Assembly: GCA_964036665.1 (NCBI GenBank)
Contig: OZ038528.1
Location: 20,075,245 to 20,139,244, forward strand
Reading direction: 5' to 3'
DNA: 64,000 nt
Source: Gordius sp. MW1
Taxonomy: Eukaryota > Nematomorpha > Gordioida > Gordea > Gordiidae
The notes beneath the pieces were generated by a model that worked only from the letters and a program-made list of their open reading frames with translations, searched no databases and was not told the DNA's origin. Position 1 is the first letter of the stretch. Each line of letters opens with the position of its first letter. A program made the position numbers and the translations under genes. Of this stretch, positions 34,441-45,432 are shown piece after piece.

Positions 34441-37400
34441 CTGTAAAGATAATTTTTGAAATAAATTCCCTATATTTAATGTTAAAATTAAATAATCCAA
34501 TTTTCTTATAAATTTATTGGCAAGAATATAAAACAAGATCTGCCATCTAAAGGTAGGACTTATTTAAAAGAAAATACTATGTACCCCACTCTTTTAACGG
34601 ACATTTAACGCTTTCTTATAAAGAATCAGCTATATGCCATAAATATCATTAATATTTTTAGGTACTAAAACCTATAAGTCCAATTTTTAAAATTTCCATT
34701 TAAGATCATTGTTTTTTAGGCAACAAGAAAGAACCCGTTTCTAGTAGTCTATCAAACACAACAAAATTTTTGAAATATAGCACAAAACTTTCTGTACCTA
34801 AAATATTTTCGATAGGGATGATGGTGGGTTATTTTGTATAAGCCTTAATAATAGGTAGCTATCTAGTTTACAAAAATTAGACCTCATAATTTTAATTTAA
34901 GAAATATTTCATAGTTTTCATGGAAAATAAGTTAGATATTTAAGCGAATATTATATTATTGCTGATGCAAGGATTATTTATTAATATATATAATTAATTA
35001 TGGTTATGTTAATCTTTACATTCGATAATTGAGACAGGCGAGCTTTGCTAGGAGCCATGGTTTCATTAAATTTAATGTCCTGACCGTAACCACATAGCTC
35101 ATATTCCGTTTCGTCCACTAGTTTTTTATGCTTTACGGAATCTTTAAGCCATTCAGAATGCACGATCCATTTCCCCTTGAGGATTGATATCAAATATTTC
35201 AAATTTCGTTTGGGTGCTGAATTTATATGAGAAAGCAAAAAAATTTGAAATTTTAATTAACAACATCATAGGTTTCAGAAATTTATCCTAGATTTAATTG
35301 AAATGTATCTCTTTAAAACGACTTAGTACTTGAAAAAAGATATGAAATAGGCTGAATTAAAAGTGCATTTTGTTATGTAACTCAGTACTGAATGCAATGG
35401 ATACCTAAAGTAAATAAGCCTTTAGCCAAAAATTATTCTTTAAAAACAAGACACTTTAATACTAATAGTGGTCACCATCATTTTGTTATAAAAATAATCT
35501 ATAACATACTAAATTAAAAAGATTAATATCTAAATCACCAAAATATAGCCTTAAAGGAGGCTCTTTGTAACTCAACCTAATCTTAAAGATTAATGATAAA
35601 TCAATTAATATAAAAATTTCAGTACAGAAGCTTAAACCACCAAAAAGCGTTTCATAAACAAGTTTTGTCACAATTACATTGCTCTATAACTCAATATAAT
35701 TTTTTAATATTTTTATTATCGTTTTTATACAGCATCCAGTCAATTGTACCCTTAATATGTAATGGGGAGTAGTGTTGTAAAAATGTCTGGGTTATGATTG
35801 GTCGACCTTTGATTTTAGTCGACTAAACGTAAACAGACCGGAGGTTTTTTGATCTATTATTCTTAGTCGACCTCTAAGCTTGGTCACAATTTGAAAAACA
35901 AACCAGAACCAAAAGTCGACCAAACAAAACCTAGCCATTTTTACAACACTAATGAGGAATGTAAGAATAAAAATAAAACAAATCTATGTTTTCTTAACTA
36001 TCATAGAAAGGTTAAAAAACTAAACATATGCAAATCCATCCCATGCAAAGCGCTATCTTTTAAAGAAGCACAAATTATATTTTAAAAGGGAAACACTTTG
36101 AAATATGTTTAGAGCAAACCTGCGTAGCGAACCAATTTATTGTTGGGCAGAGGAGGTAATTTTAGGCAACCAAATATTACCAAATGGCTGACATTAGGTT
36201 CGTATTTTTCTAATATTTTTGCCTTAAAAACGCTTTTAAATTCATCCAAAAGTTGTACGATATCAGAATTTTTATCATATGCTCCAGAAGTTAATATTGC
36301 TAAATCTTTAGCTTCTGTCTTCACCAAATCCATGCTTGATTCATGCAAAATTTCTTTTATATTTTGATCGACAATAAGTGATGCACTTTCTTGTAGAAGC
36401 GATTTTATAGTTTCATCAGTGGCGTAATCAATTGGGAGCAGGCCCATTGAATTTCTAATATGAAATTTTTGGGTTTTTGTAATGTTATGGAAACATAATT
36501 TTCATAATTTACAATTTAAATAAAATTTTCTTTTTTAGATGAATTGTTCTACCATGAGCATAGCCGAGGGGGCACTGCCCCCCTCTAAATCCAAAAATTT
36601 GTTAAAATGATGGCTAAAATTTCAAAAAATTGTCATTTTGTCCCTCCCTAAATCATTATTGCCCCCCTCTAATTCAAATGTTGACTATGCTCATGTTCCT
36701 TCCTTTATAAACTAGCCTTAATATTTGAGAAAGTATGACTATAATACATTTATATTGATACTAAAATCAATTGAGCAATTAAAGATTGTTTTATCAAACA
36801 AATCAACTTCATATATAAGAGACTAGATGACCCCGACAAACGTTGTTTTGCCATTTACCCGGGTGTATTAAATTATGTTGGAATTTTAGGGCATATATGA
36901 TGACAAAGCGGTTATTGAAGTAAAAATAAAGTTTGAAGTCTATATGTTCTACTTCTATTGTTTTATTTCAGTATACAGTGCAACGCGTACAAATACCCGA
37001 AAACTACTGGACCAATTTGGCTCGAACAAATCTTAAAACATGCTCAGAGTATCAGGAATAAACTGTGAAATTTAGAGCCAAATTGGTCAGGTAGTTTTCC
37101 AAAATTGGTGGCGGCATATATATATACACACACATAGTTTCATTTTTATATATAAGATTACAGCTTATCTATAATATACTTACAAACTATAAATCTATAT
37201 TTAACCTATGTTAAGAAATTGGAATAAACTTTAAAGAAAATTATATAGAGAACAAAAAACTACAAGAACTTAAATATAAATAGATGAAAACTTAAACAGG
37301 GTATACAACAAACTTTATAAAAATATATGTTTATCCTGTTCATTAAAATACATTCATAGCAAATTTATCTTTGTAGTTCATTTGGTTAAAAACACATATG

Positions 37401-38504
37401 ATGGTAAGCTAAAATCATTACCTAATATTAATGTTTGCATGATGCTGCAGAAGCATTCGAACACATGATATATGCCCATTAGCAACTGCATCATGGAGGG
37501 GAGTTTCATTTTCACACCCACAAAAATCAATTTCTGCCCCATTATTTAAAAGGAAAAGAACCATATCATTTTTTCCATGATTACAAGCTTCATGTAATGC
37601 TGTCCAACCAGCATAATCTGTAGCATTTATGATTTTTGGCAGCATTTGGAGTCCACCATCCATGTTTTTAATATTTTCAACAAACTTCACAGCTTTTTGA
37701 ACATCACCCTTGATAAATAATAAACATTTAAAGAGATTTGTTTCTAGTTAAGCCAAGAAGTAAGTTACCTATAAAACCTGCAAACAAATTCTTTTTAAAT
37801 TCAAACTTATAAATTAAAATTTTTAAAGAGTTAAAGATATACCTTTATGGCTGCTTGATGAAGAGGGGACTCACCTTTTTTGTTGACCTTACATATTCTA
37901 TTTAAATCCCTTTTATTTATTTCCCAATTTTGATTCAGTCTAATAAAGAATAAAACACAAGAGTTAAAACATTTATTTACTTAACATCTGATATGTTTCC
38001 TCCATAACAGGCATCTTTTGATTCACAACCTATAATTATAAACATCAGGGCAAATTTAAAATCTCAATACATTTAACAAAAAGATTGTTACATTTAAAGA
38101 TATTATAATTTTACCCCTCCATTTCAATACTTTGCACCCCCCTCCCCTTAAATCCTTGCTGTGACTTTTTAAGATATACCTTCTAATGATACTCCTTCAT
38201 TCAGTCTCTCATATAGATTTACAAGCTCATTTAATATGGAATCCCTTTTCAGATTGTCAGTTTGATTACTTTTGCAGCAGGGGCATAGGCCTTCCGATTT
38301 TTCCATAATACATTTCCTAATTGTTTATAGAATTTTTTTATTATATTAAACTAACCAGCAAAAATTGTGTGAACACTTGTCAAAATTTGTAGGATCTCTT
38401 AAGAGATTTTTACTAATTTATGCTTTATTAAATGTAAAAATATACCATAAGGCACACAAAAGTTCATTTTTAATCGGCAAGATGTCTTGTAAAGTAAGCT
38501 TCAT
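33958..38504 (-). CDS. BARD1: BARD1 homologue, complete nine-exon gene
   Basis: Partner of BRCA1 in a nuclear RING E3 ligase that acts on nucleosomes during homologous recombination. Exons: 38504-38446, 38412-38356, 38316-38180, 38029-37981, 37939-37843, 37708-37422, 36454-36120, 35216-35020, 34440-33958. Phases join without a break to 566 residues. RING zinc ligands are C17, C20, C33, H35, C38, C41, C50, C53 with the same spacing as human BARD1 (C-x2-C-x12-C-x-H-x2-C-x2-C-x8-C-x2-C). Ankyrin repeats span about 115-250 and include AGWTALHEACNHG, where D164, W168, E173 and N176 match human D458, W462, E467 and N470 of the pocket for unmethylated H4K20. BRCT1 is about 279-390 (KGKWIVHSEWLKD). 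BRCT2 is about 408-566 (GLFAGCKFYLKGNF, GQIL, DWILDSISRFEL). Human BARD1 has 777 residues. Here the RING-ankyrin linker is almost absent. A Mutator-like element abuts the 5' end. Confidence 0.93.
35020..35216 (-). CDS. BARD1: BARD1 exon 8: BRCT1
   Basis: Acceptor AATTCAG before 35216, donor AAT|GTAAAG at 35020. Encodes LKYLISILKGKWIVHSEWLK, aligning with human [20 protein letters not shown]. Confidence 0.92.
35770..35951. mobile_element. hAT-like MITE in BARD1 intron 7
   Basis: 182 bp with TIRs TAGTGTTGTAAAAATG and CATTTTTACAACACTA. Flanking octamers ATGGGGAG / ATGAGGAA match at 6 of 8. It contains paired GTCGAC motifs like its relatives at 16527 and 18278. The TAGTGTTGT start is shared with the 43850 foldback element. 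Confidence 0.75.
36120..36454 (-). CDS. BARD1: BARD1 exon 7: last ankyrin repeat and start of BRCT1
   Basis: Acceptor ATATTAG before 36454. Begins RNSMGLLPIDYATDETIKSL, matching human FGLRPVDYTDDESMKSL, then enters BRCT1 (LTSGAYDKNSDIVQLL). The strong donor GCAG|GTTTGC at 36120 adds 17 residues to a BRCT loop. A weaker in-phase donor TTTG|GTTGCC at 36171 would give a length closer to the human loop. Confidence 0.82.
36553..36695. mobile_element. CATGGGCGTA-type MITE in BARD1 intron 6
   Basis: Ends CATGAGCATAGCC and GACTATGCTCATG, with the family's internal order of blocks (CCCCCTCTAAATCCAAAAAT ... ATCATTATTGCCCCCC). The target duplication is not clear. Confidence 0.65.
36821..37148. mobile_element. 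GACTAGATGACC...TTTCATTTTTA repeat, short copy
   Basis: 328-bp element in BARD1 intron 6, flanked by TATATAAGA on both sides (AT-rich, so weak evidence). The left end has GACCCCGACAAACGTTG. Near the right end come palindromic AAACTACTGGACCAATTTGG motifs and a CATAGTTTCATTTTTATATA tail. The same ends recur inverted at 54411-56404. Superfamily not assigned. Confidence 0.6.
37422..37708 (-). CDS. BARD1: BARD1 exon 6: ankyrin repeats, histone-reading surface
   Basis: Acceptor ATCAAG before 37708, donor AG|GTAATG at 37422. Contains TDYAGWTALHEACNHG and ETPLHDAVANGH. It includes about 15 extra residues (ENIKNMDGGLQMLPK region) after the first repeat compared with human. Confidence 0.92.
37843..37939 (-). 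CDS. BARD1: BARD1 exon 5: first ankyrin repeat
   Basis: 97 nt after a 41-nt intron. Encodes DLNRICKVNKKGESPLHQAA, matching the RGETLLHIA region of human BARD1. Donor AAG|GTATAT. Confidence 0.85.
37981..38029 (-). CDS. BARD1: BARD1 exon 4: 49-nt micro-exon
   Basis: Acceptor ATTATAG before 38029. Donor AA|GTAAAT at 37981 is the only nearby GT that keeps frame with exon 5. It encodes GCESKDACYGGNISDV. No domain; it is the remnant of the RING-ankyrin linker. Confidence 0.7.
38180..38316 (-). CDS. BARD1: BARD1 exon 3: last RING ligands and helix
   Basis: Follows a 39-nt intron. Encodes WKCIMEKSEGLCPCC and then an amphipathic helix with LKRDSILNELVNLYERL, equivalent to the post-RING helix of the BRCA1-BARD1 bundle. 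Donor GAAG|GTATAT. Confidence 0.88.
38356..38412 (-). CDS. BARD1: BARD1 exon 2: RING core
   Basis: 57 nt after a 33-nt intron. Completes C20 and encodes KNLLRDPTNFDKCSHNFC. Acceptor AAATTAG, donor TG|GTTAGT. Confidence 0.88.
38446..38504 (-). CDS. BARD1: BARD1 exon 1: start and first RING ligands
   Basis: ATG at 38504, 37 bp from the end of the 38542 element. Encodes MKLTLQDILPIKNELLCAL and a split Cys codon. Donor TG|GTATAT at 38446. Confidence 0.85.
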
Positions 38505-38541
38505 TATAAAAATTAATTTCAAATGCGCGCGTATTTTAATA

Positions 38542-40434
38542 GAATCAGGCTAAACATTCTCCACTTTTGGGTGACATTTTTCCTATAGTAAAAACGCGTT
38601 GCTTAAACGTTCTCCTACCGAACGAAAATAAACAACGCATCCGCGTTCGTAAATTTTTGCTTGCCTGATTACAAATAACAACAATGCGCCATTTTTTAAT
38701 TTTATTCCCATTTTAGTTTTACCCATATCATTTTTTTGCTCAATTTAGTTATTGAGCAGTGCAATGGTAAGAACAATTAAGCATATTTTAAATATTTTTT
38801 AGATACAATATAGATATTATAAACCTCAATGGAACTTTTGATGGTGGAAATGTGAAAAATATTATCTTGCCTCTAAAATTTAAGAGAAGTTCAGGTTTCA
38901 ACAGAATAGAAAGTGCTATTTTGCGCATTGGTAAGAACTATTATATGTATAATCAAGATTTTTACATGAAATTCTAGAGAAGAAATTTTTTGATAAATTG
39001 CCCCTTGCAAAGAGAGAATATGAAGATAGTGTTTACTCAAATTAATATATATTTACCAATTGTATTTTTTAACAGCAATATAGCAAATTTATATACAACT
39101 GTTTTGTACTAATAAAGTATTTCATGATTCATGTCTACATTTTTATATTATTCAAATTTTATTCTAAGTATCATATAATATAAAAAAATTAGATGTCAGA
39201 TTTATTACCTATAAAAAAGCTAGATTTGAGGTAAGAGAAACAAATTGTTGGTATTTACATTTGCTGCATTAATTTATATATCAGAATAAATACAAACCTT
39301 AATTTAAAAGTAATATAAAAATTATATTCATTATTAATAAAGTAATTTTAAATCATGTCCACATTTTAATATCTTTGTTTATATAAGATTATACATATAT
39401 CAGCATGGGCATAGCCAGGGGAGGATGACTACCACCCTCTAAATCTAAAAAAATGCAAGAATTTTACAAAAATACAGCTAAAATTGTGAAAAGTTTCTAA
39501 ATAGCTTTTGCCCCCTCTAATTTAAATGCTGGCTACGCCCATGTTTATCAGCTATAGAAAGATCAGATAAGAGATGAAAAGAAATCAATTGTCAGTTACA
39601 TTAATTTTAAACTAAATACATACTTTTTAAGAAAAAAGTATTACTTAAAAATGTGTCACACTCATTTAAACAACTTATTGCTATGCATTTTTAGGTTATT
39701 TGTACTTATTAATAACAATGTAGCATATTAATGATTTATAAAACCTGAATTGTAGTTATCAATTTAAATCTATGTTTTATTCTCTATTGACCCTCTATTT
39801 TTAGTGGGCTTGCTTATAAGACTTAGAGCTTATAGAACCTTTATAAATTATACAGTTTTAATAATTTCCATGTTTGAACTAACAAATGATGATAACAAAT
39901 AGTTTATTCTATATAAAAATACATCATTTTAAATAAGTTGAAATTCAAAACACGTGGTACAGATTTGTTCACAAAAGATATTGTTAGAGGCTCTTGTCTT
40001 TTTTGGTTCAATATGTAATTATTCCCTAAGTACAAAATATATTAACAAAATATTATTATTACTTTCTATCCTGTTGTAACCTGAACTTCTCTTAAATTTT
40101 AGAGGCAAGATAATATTTTTCACATTTCCACCATCAAAAGTTCCATTGAGGCTTACAATATCTATATTGTATCTAAAAAATATTTAAAATATGTGTAATT
40201 GTTCTTACCATTGCACAGCACAATAACTAAATTGAGCAAAAAAATGTTATGGGTGAAACTAAATGGGAATAAAATTAAAAAATGGCGCATTGTTGTTTGT
40301 TTATTTGTAGTCAACAAGCAAATTTACGAACGCGGATGCGTTGTTTATTTTCGTTCGGTAGGAGAACGTTTAAGCAACGCGTATTTACGATAGGAAAAAT
40401 GTCACCCAAAAGTGGAGAATGTTTAGCTTGATTC
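38542..40434. mobile_element. Mutator-like (MULE-type) long-TIR element
   Basis: 1893 bp, flanked by an exact 9-bp direct repeat ATTTTAATA (38533-38541 and 40435-40443). Inverted arms of about 373 bp (38542-38914 and 40061-40434) are nearly identical, starting GAATCAGGCTAAACATTCTC / GAATCAAGCTAAACATTCTC. A 9-bp duplication plus TIRs of hundreds of bp is typical of MULEs. There is no transposase in the AT-rich interior. The arms are richer in CG (AACGCGTTGC, GCATCCGCGTTCG). It lies directly upstream of BARD1 and carries a younger MITE at 39404. Confidence 0.82.
39404..39543. mobile_element. CATGGGCGTAGCC MITE nested in the MULE-type element
   Basis: 140 bp, ends CATGGGCATAGCCAGG and CTGGCTACGCCCATG, flanked by TATATCAG / TTTATCAG (7 of 8). 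Younger than its host element. Confidence 0.75.
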
Positions 40435-40443
40435 ATTTTAATA

Positions 40444-42339
40444 TGGGTTTAAAAGGTCATGTATGTGTATGTTGCTTATCGCAACTTAATGCCTTATCAA
40501 CTCGCCGAGAACCATTTTGCCGATTCACCCTGAGACATAGACGAACATTCTCCTCATTATCATAAAGAAGGCTCTAAATATAGTACCTGTTATAGTAACT
40601 ACAAATTTGATTTAAAAAACCTTAATTTTAAATTTAATCTGAAATTGAATGATTAATGGGCTTTTATGCTAGGTGACTTTTTCAAATTGGGAGACGATTT
40701 TTAACCCTGGGACATTCAATTCGGCAATATAAATCTTGAATTATATGATATGATGTTTAAATTTATTATATCTAAAAATAATAATTTTAGTTTTAGCTTT
40801 AAAAAAAGGTAATCGTTTAAAGCGACTTATTTTTATTAAATTTCTGCTTTGTTATATAACGCGTAATGAATAAAAGGCAAGCATTTAAAACTTAATGTAT
40901 TTTTACAACCTTTAGCCCCAAACACCAGTCTTAATCAGATATGAATGTTATATTATTTTGGATTAGGGCAATATACCGTTTTTGTAAAAATTAAATTTAT
41001 TCTTGTCAATATACCTGTTCCTTTTCGGACTTTAATTTATTTACACAAACTACAGCCTACTAGTGTATCTTTTTATTACATAGTTTGGTTGTTATTTAAC
41101 TGTGTGTATTATTCATTATAATTAAATTTAATTTATTGCAAGTAATTAACATAGGCATGAACTGGCCTAAAAACTCGACAGGCCGAGTTTTAACTCTAAA
41201 AAATTAACTTACCGGAGACCGGGTAGAATATAACCTAGTGGACACTGGCAGGGAATAGATTAAGTAAGGGCCGCTGAAAGTCCGTAAAAAAAATCAGGAT
41301 TTTTAAGTATCGTATAAAGAAAGGTGTGTTTTTCAAAGTTCTATATCAATTTATAATAATATAATGTTTATTAAATTAACCATGATAATCATATTATATT
41401 TTTATCGTTATTCATTTATTCATTCATTCATTCATTCATTCATTCCATTCATCAATATCATAACGCGCATTTTAGATTGATAAATGTTAATTAGAGATAA
41501 AATAAACGTGGTCCACTCCAATCCCCTTTAAAATCTTAAAACATTAGAGGAAGCCTATGAATTTTTTTATAAGTATTTTTTTGCACGATTACTATTAACA
41601 TCTTTAACATATATATTGTTTAATTAATTCATTAAGAAAATTACAATCCCATATGAAAAGGAGCAAAATAAATTTTTTGTATGCGGTCAGATTTTTACAT
41701 TTGTAACGGGCAGGGTGGTTAATATAAAGAAACCCGTTGCAGGTCTCTAATTTCGCATGCTCATGTGCAAGTCGAAGGTGATAGGGAAGATCTAAGATTT
41801 GGCTATATAATTTTGATATGGATTTAAAAAGGTAGGAGTTTAAGCGAATTTTGAAAAAAAAATTACACAATAGCTGATTATTAAGTTTGATAAATGGCTA
41901 TGGAAAAAAATTTTAAATCGCCGTTGACCCCTCCGCACTGGCGTGAAATTTGAGTTTAGGCCCCCCAAAGAAAAATACTAGCTACGCCACTGCTTAGGGG
42001 GTTTTAAAATAGTTTACGACTAAAATGTAACTAGTTCCTAAAACTAGTTCCATTTCTCCAGCAAAGTAACTGTAATCAGTTACTTTTGCTTCAGAGGAAC
42101 TGTAACTGTAGTTAGTTACATTAATTCAGTAACTATTCACCTAAAGTTAAGTTACTTTTTATAAAATTTAAATATCATTAATTAAATTAAATAATATAAT
42201 TAATCGTCTAGTTTGTGTTCGTTGCTTTAAGTTAAATTTACTTCTCCATCTTAAAAAAATAAAAGAAGACACTTTAAATTGTATTTTTATCTAATATATA
42301 CTTACATTAGGAGAAAATGATTATAAAATATATATACAA
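40444..42339. other. Intergenic DNA with decayed transposon ends
   Basis: No gene. Contains a (TTCA)n microsatellite at about 41410-41447, a hAT-like end with GCTACGCCACTG at 41980-41992, and a TAACTAGTTCC / GTAACTGTAACTG element end at 42010-42180 related to those at 31707 and 51700. Confidence 0.45.
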
Positions 42340-42365
42340 CTAGCTGACCCGGCAAACGTTTTTTG
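42340..42365. repeat. Left end of a CTAGCTGACCCGGCAAACG repeat
   Basis: Matches the left end of the 36821 element and the inverted right end of the 54411 element. A right end of the same family type (AAATCGGTCCAGCCGTTT then TTTTTATATATA) lies at 49585-49670, so one interrupted element may span 42.3-49.7 kb. Confidence 0.5.
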
Positions 42366-43129
42366 CAATATACATTATTTCTTGAAAATACTATAAGTGA
42401 TGTGCATGCTCATCGTTTTGCCTCGATCATATAATGAGCGATTAAAATGTAATTGTCCTACGGGAAATAATTCACGAACTTAATGTAGAAAGAATTAACA
42501 CGCTAAATACAAAATATAAACACATAAAGCAAAGTACTTAACATCAAATTTTTTATTGCTTTGCTTTACACATTTTGCCTATATAAATATACTGTCAAAT
42601 AAATTCGTACATATCTAAAGAATTATTTAATTTGTAATTTGCCACAGGTTTGTTTTTTTAAAGGTGCTAAAAACCTTTTTTGGTCCTACCGCAAAATCAC
42701 GATTCTGGAAAATGACCGTTTTCGGACTTCAATCAAAACCCCAACCCGTCCTGAAAATCTGTTTTATTTTTGCGCCTGAACATATTTAAGCGCGTCCAGC
42801 TTTTCACTTATTTAAGCAAACTACAATTCTGCTTACATCAGCTTAGAAACTTTAGGTATATCAATGGCCGCCAACCGAGCTTTATTGCAATAAGGTCTCA
42901 TTGTTATCATGTTTTGCTGATATATTGTGTAGTTTAGGCCAACAGGTACCATTATAGGCGTAGCCCGACCCTATACCCTCAATTCCCTCTCCGTTAATTT
43001 TTTCTCTTGCTTAAATTGCATAGCAAATGAATGCTCCCATACGAATTTAGAAGACCCTAATAAGGCGACACAAAGACAGCAAGTAGACAGGGGTTTAAGG
43101 TTTAGAGGGGCAGCCCCACCGGGGTACAG

Positions 43130-43530
43130 GTGTGAAGCCTTTGTTTGAATCTTCCTCTTCTTTATCAGTTATTTGGTCCCACAGTCGTGGGGTTTGTTTT
43201 GATAAGTTTTTTCCATCTTGACCGGTTGAGTGCCATGTCTTGACTACTCTTTAGTTTTCATAACAATCGCCTTGCCCCTTCAATGTGACACGGGGTCGTC
43301 CTCTTCCTCACTTTTCCGGCACCTCCATGTCCAGCACAGTATATCTTCATAACACCTTAATCGATTTTCGTTAATCATGTCCGCCATAGGTTGAATATTC
43401 ATTTTTGACATGAGAAAGTCGGTCGAGCTTAGTTTACGCCAAGCTCCACCGTAGAATTCTCATCTCTGTGGCTTTTATAAGCTTTCCTTCCCTGGTGTTT
43501 AATGCCCATTCTTCAATTTTTAATTCCTAA
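43130..43530 (-). pseudogene. RTE LINE 3' fragment
   Basis: The reverse complement matches the 3' end of the LINE at 32280-33690, including CAAACCCCACGACTGTGGGA and the RGRPR-coding segment, with stops and indels. Only the C-terminal tail of the reverse-transcriptase ORF survives. Confidence 0.7.
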
Positions 43531-44221
43531 TTAATTTATTTTCATAATGTCAAGTTCGACAAAAAATAAGGTTTTTTTTAACTCACTTTGTTGTTCAAAT
43601 GTATTCTATCTTTATTTAATTATTTTAATAATCCACAGTCCAGCCATAAAATGACCACTGTCTTACGTTAATTTGTATGAGTAGTCCGGCCCGAGGCAAA
43701 AAGCCATTTTTATTTTTGCGCCCGAATCGAGCCTGGAGCAACATCATTAATCTCGGTTATTTCCGAAACATGCGAATATCCCCTAACTTCCTAAGCAGAT
43801 CTTTTTTGTTTGTTTAAAATTGCCCACAAACCTTACTTTAGTCAATAAGTAGTGTTGTTAATCTGCTAAATGGGTTCTGCTGGTATAGTGCTAAACCTGG
43901 TAATAGGCACATATCTCCTACCATTACCATCATTATTAAGCAGCACATGCTGCTTAATAACCCGGTTGCTATCACTGGCAACCATGGTTGCTTGGTTGTA
44001 AGAGATGTAAGTAACCGGGCATTTGGCAGATAGGATTGATATAACCGTGGTATTGAGCAGGCTCGTTTTAAACTAAACATGGTTTTTAGCAAATTCAATT
44101 TTAGCTTACTATTAGAGTTGGTAGCTGCCATATAATGCTAATCAATATTTTTCAATCATATATTAATACAAAAATGGTGATTAAAAAATTTAAATATATT
44201 ATAAATTTGTCCCGTTATTTT

Positions 44222-45432
44222 GCCCCCCCCCCCTAATTTTTTATCCTCTTTCTCACCAGGGGGGAGGGGGGGGGGGGGGGTGTTTTGCCCCCCCCCCTTA
44301 TTTTTTATCCTCTTTCTCACTAGGGGGGAGGGAGGGTGTTTTGCCCCCCCCCCCTAATTTTTTATCATTATTTTGACCAGAGGGGAGGGGGGGGGGGGGG
44401 TGTTTTGCCCCCCCCCACTATTTTTTACGCTTTTTCTCACCAGGGGGGAGGGGGGGGGGGGTGTTTTGCCCCCCCCCTTATTTTTTACGCTTTTTCTCAC
44501 CAGGGGGAAGGGGGGGGGGTGTTTTGCCCCCCCCCCCCTTTATTTTTTATCCTCTTTCTCACCAGGGGGAGGGGGGGGATGTTTTGCCCCCCCCCCCTTA
44601 TTTTTTATCCTTATTTTGACCAGAGGGGAGGGGGGGGGGGTGTTTTGCCCCCCCTTATTTTTTATCCTCTTTCTCACCAGGGGGGGGGGTGTTTTGCCCC
44701 CCCCCCTAATTTTTTACGTTCTTTCTTACCAGGGGGGGAGGGGGGGGGGGGGGGGGGTTTTGCCCCCCCCTTATTTTTTATCCTCTTTCTCACTAGGGGG
44801 GAGAGAGGGTGTTTTGCCCCCCCCCTAATTTTTTATCCTTATTTTGACCAGAGGGGAGGGGGGGGGGTTTTGCCCCCCCCCTATTTTTTACGCTTTTTCT
44901 CACCAGGGGGGAGGGGGGGGGGTGTTTTGCCCCCCCCCCTTGTTTTTTACGCTTTTTCTCACCAGGGGGAAGGGGGGGGGGGTGTTTTGCCCCCCCCCCT
45001 TTATTTTTTATCCTCTTTCTCACCAGGGGGAGGGGGGGATGTTTTGCCCCCCCCCCTTATTTTTTATCCTTATTTTGACCAGAGGGGGGGGGGTGTTTTG
45101 CCCCCCCCCACTATTTTTTACGCTCTTTCTCACCAGGGGGGGGGGCCAGGGGGGGGGGGTGTTTTGCCCCCCCCCTTATTTTACGCTTTTTCTCACCAGG
45201 GGGGAGGGGGGTGTTTGGCCCCCCCCCTAATTTTTTACTCTGTTTCTTACCAGGGGGGAGGGGGGTGTTTTGCCCCCCCCCCCTTATTTTTTATCCTCTT
45301 TCTCACCAGGGGGGAGGGGGGGGGGGGGTGTTCTGCCCCCCCCCCTTATTTTTTATCCTCTTTTTGACCACAGGGGAGGGGGGCGTGTTTTGACCCCCCC
45401 TTCTTTTCTACCCTATTTCTAACCTGGGGGGA
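44222..45432. repeat. G/C-run tandem array, left half of element 1
   Basis: About 20 copies of a unit reading TTTTTTATCCTCTTTCTCACC, then AGGGGGGAGGGGGG with variable G count, then GTTTTGCCCC with variable C count. Variant units have ACGCTTTTTCTCACC or TATCCTTATTTTGACCAGAG. All three forward frames stay open, giving spurious Pro/Gly/Phe-rich ORFs. G runs of 6 or more repeated this closely can form G-quadruplexes. Confidence 0.95.

Noticed and set aside
36109-36447. Opposite-strand frame of 75 codons at 36140-36367 within the BARD1 exon
   Set aside because: Shadow of the BARD1 coding exon on the other strand.
41405-41450. CRISPR-like or satellite array
   Set aside because: It is a simple TTCA microsatellite.
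43838-44131. A small gene starting MAATNSNSKLKL, and its twin at 46838-47101
   Set aside because: The two are the inverted arms of one transposon. There is no independent evidence of coding. Kept only as a low-interest finding.
44336-45367. Long Pro/Gly/Phe-rich open frames (up to 343 codons) across the first G/C-run array
   Set aside because: All three frames on one strand, and frames on the other, are open because the unit of about 55 bp lacks stops in G and C runs. Run lengths vary by single bases, so no frame is kept. This is a satellite, not a protein.
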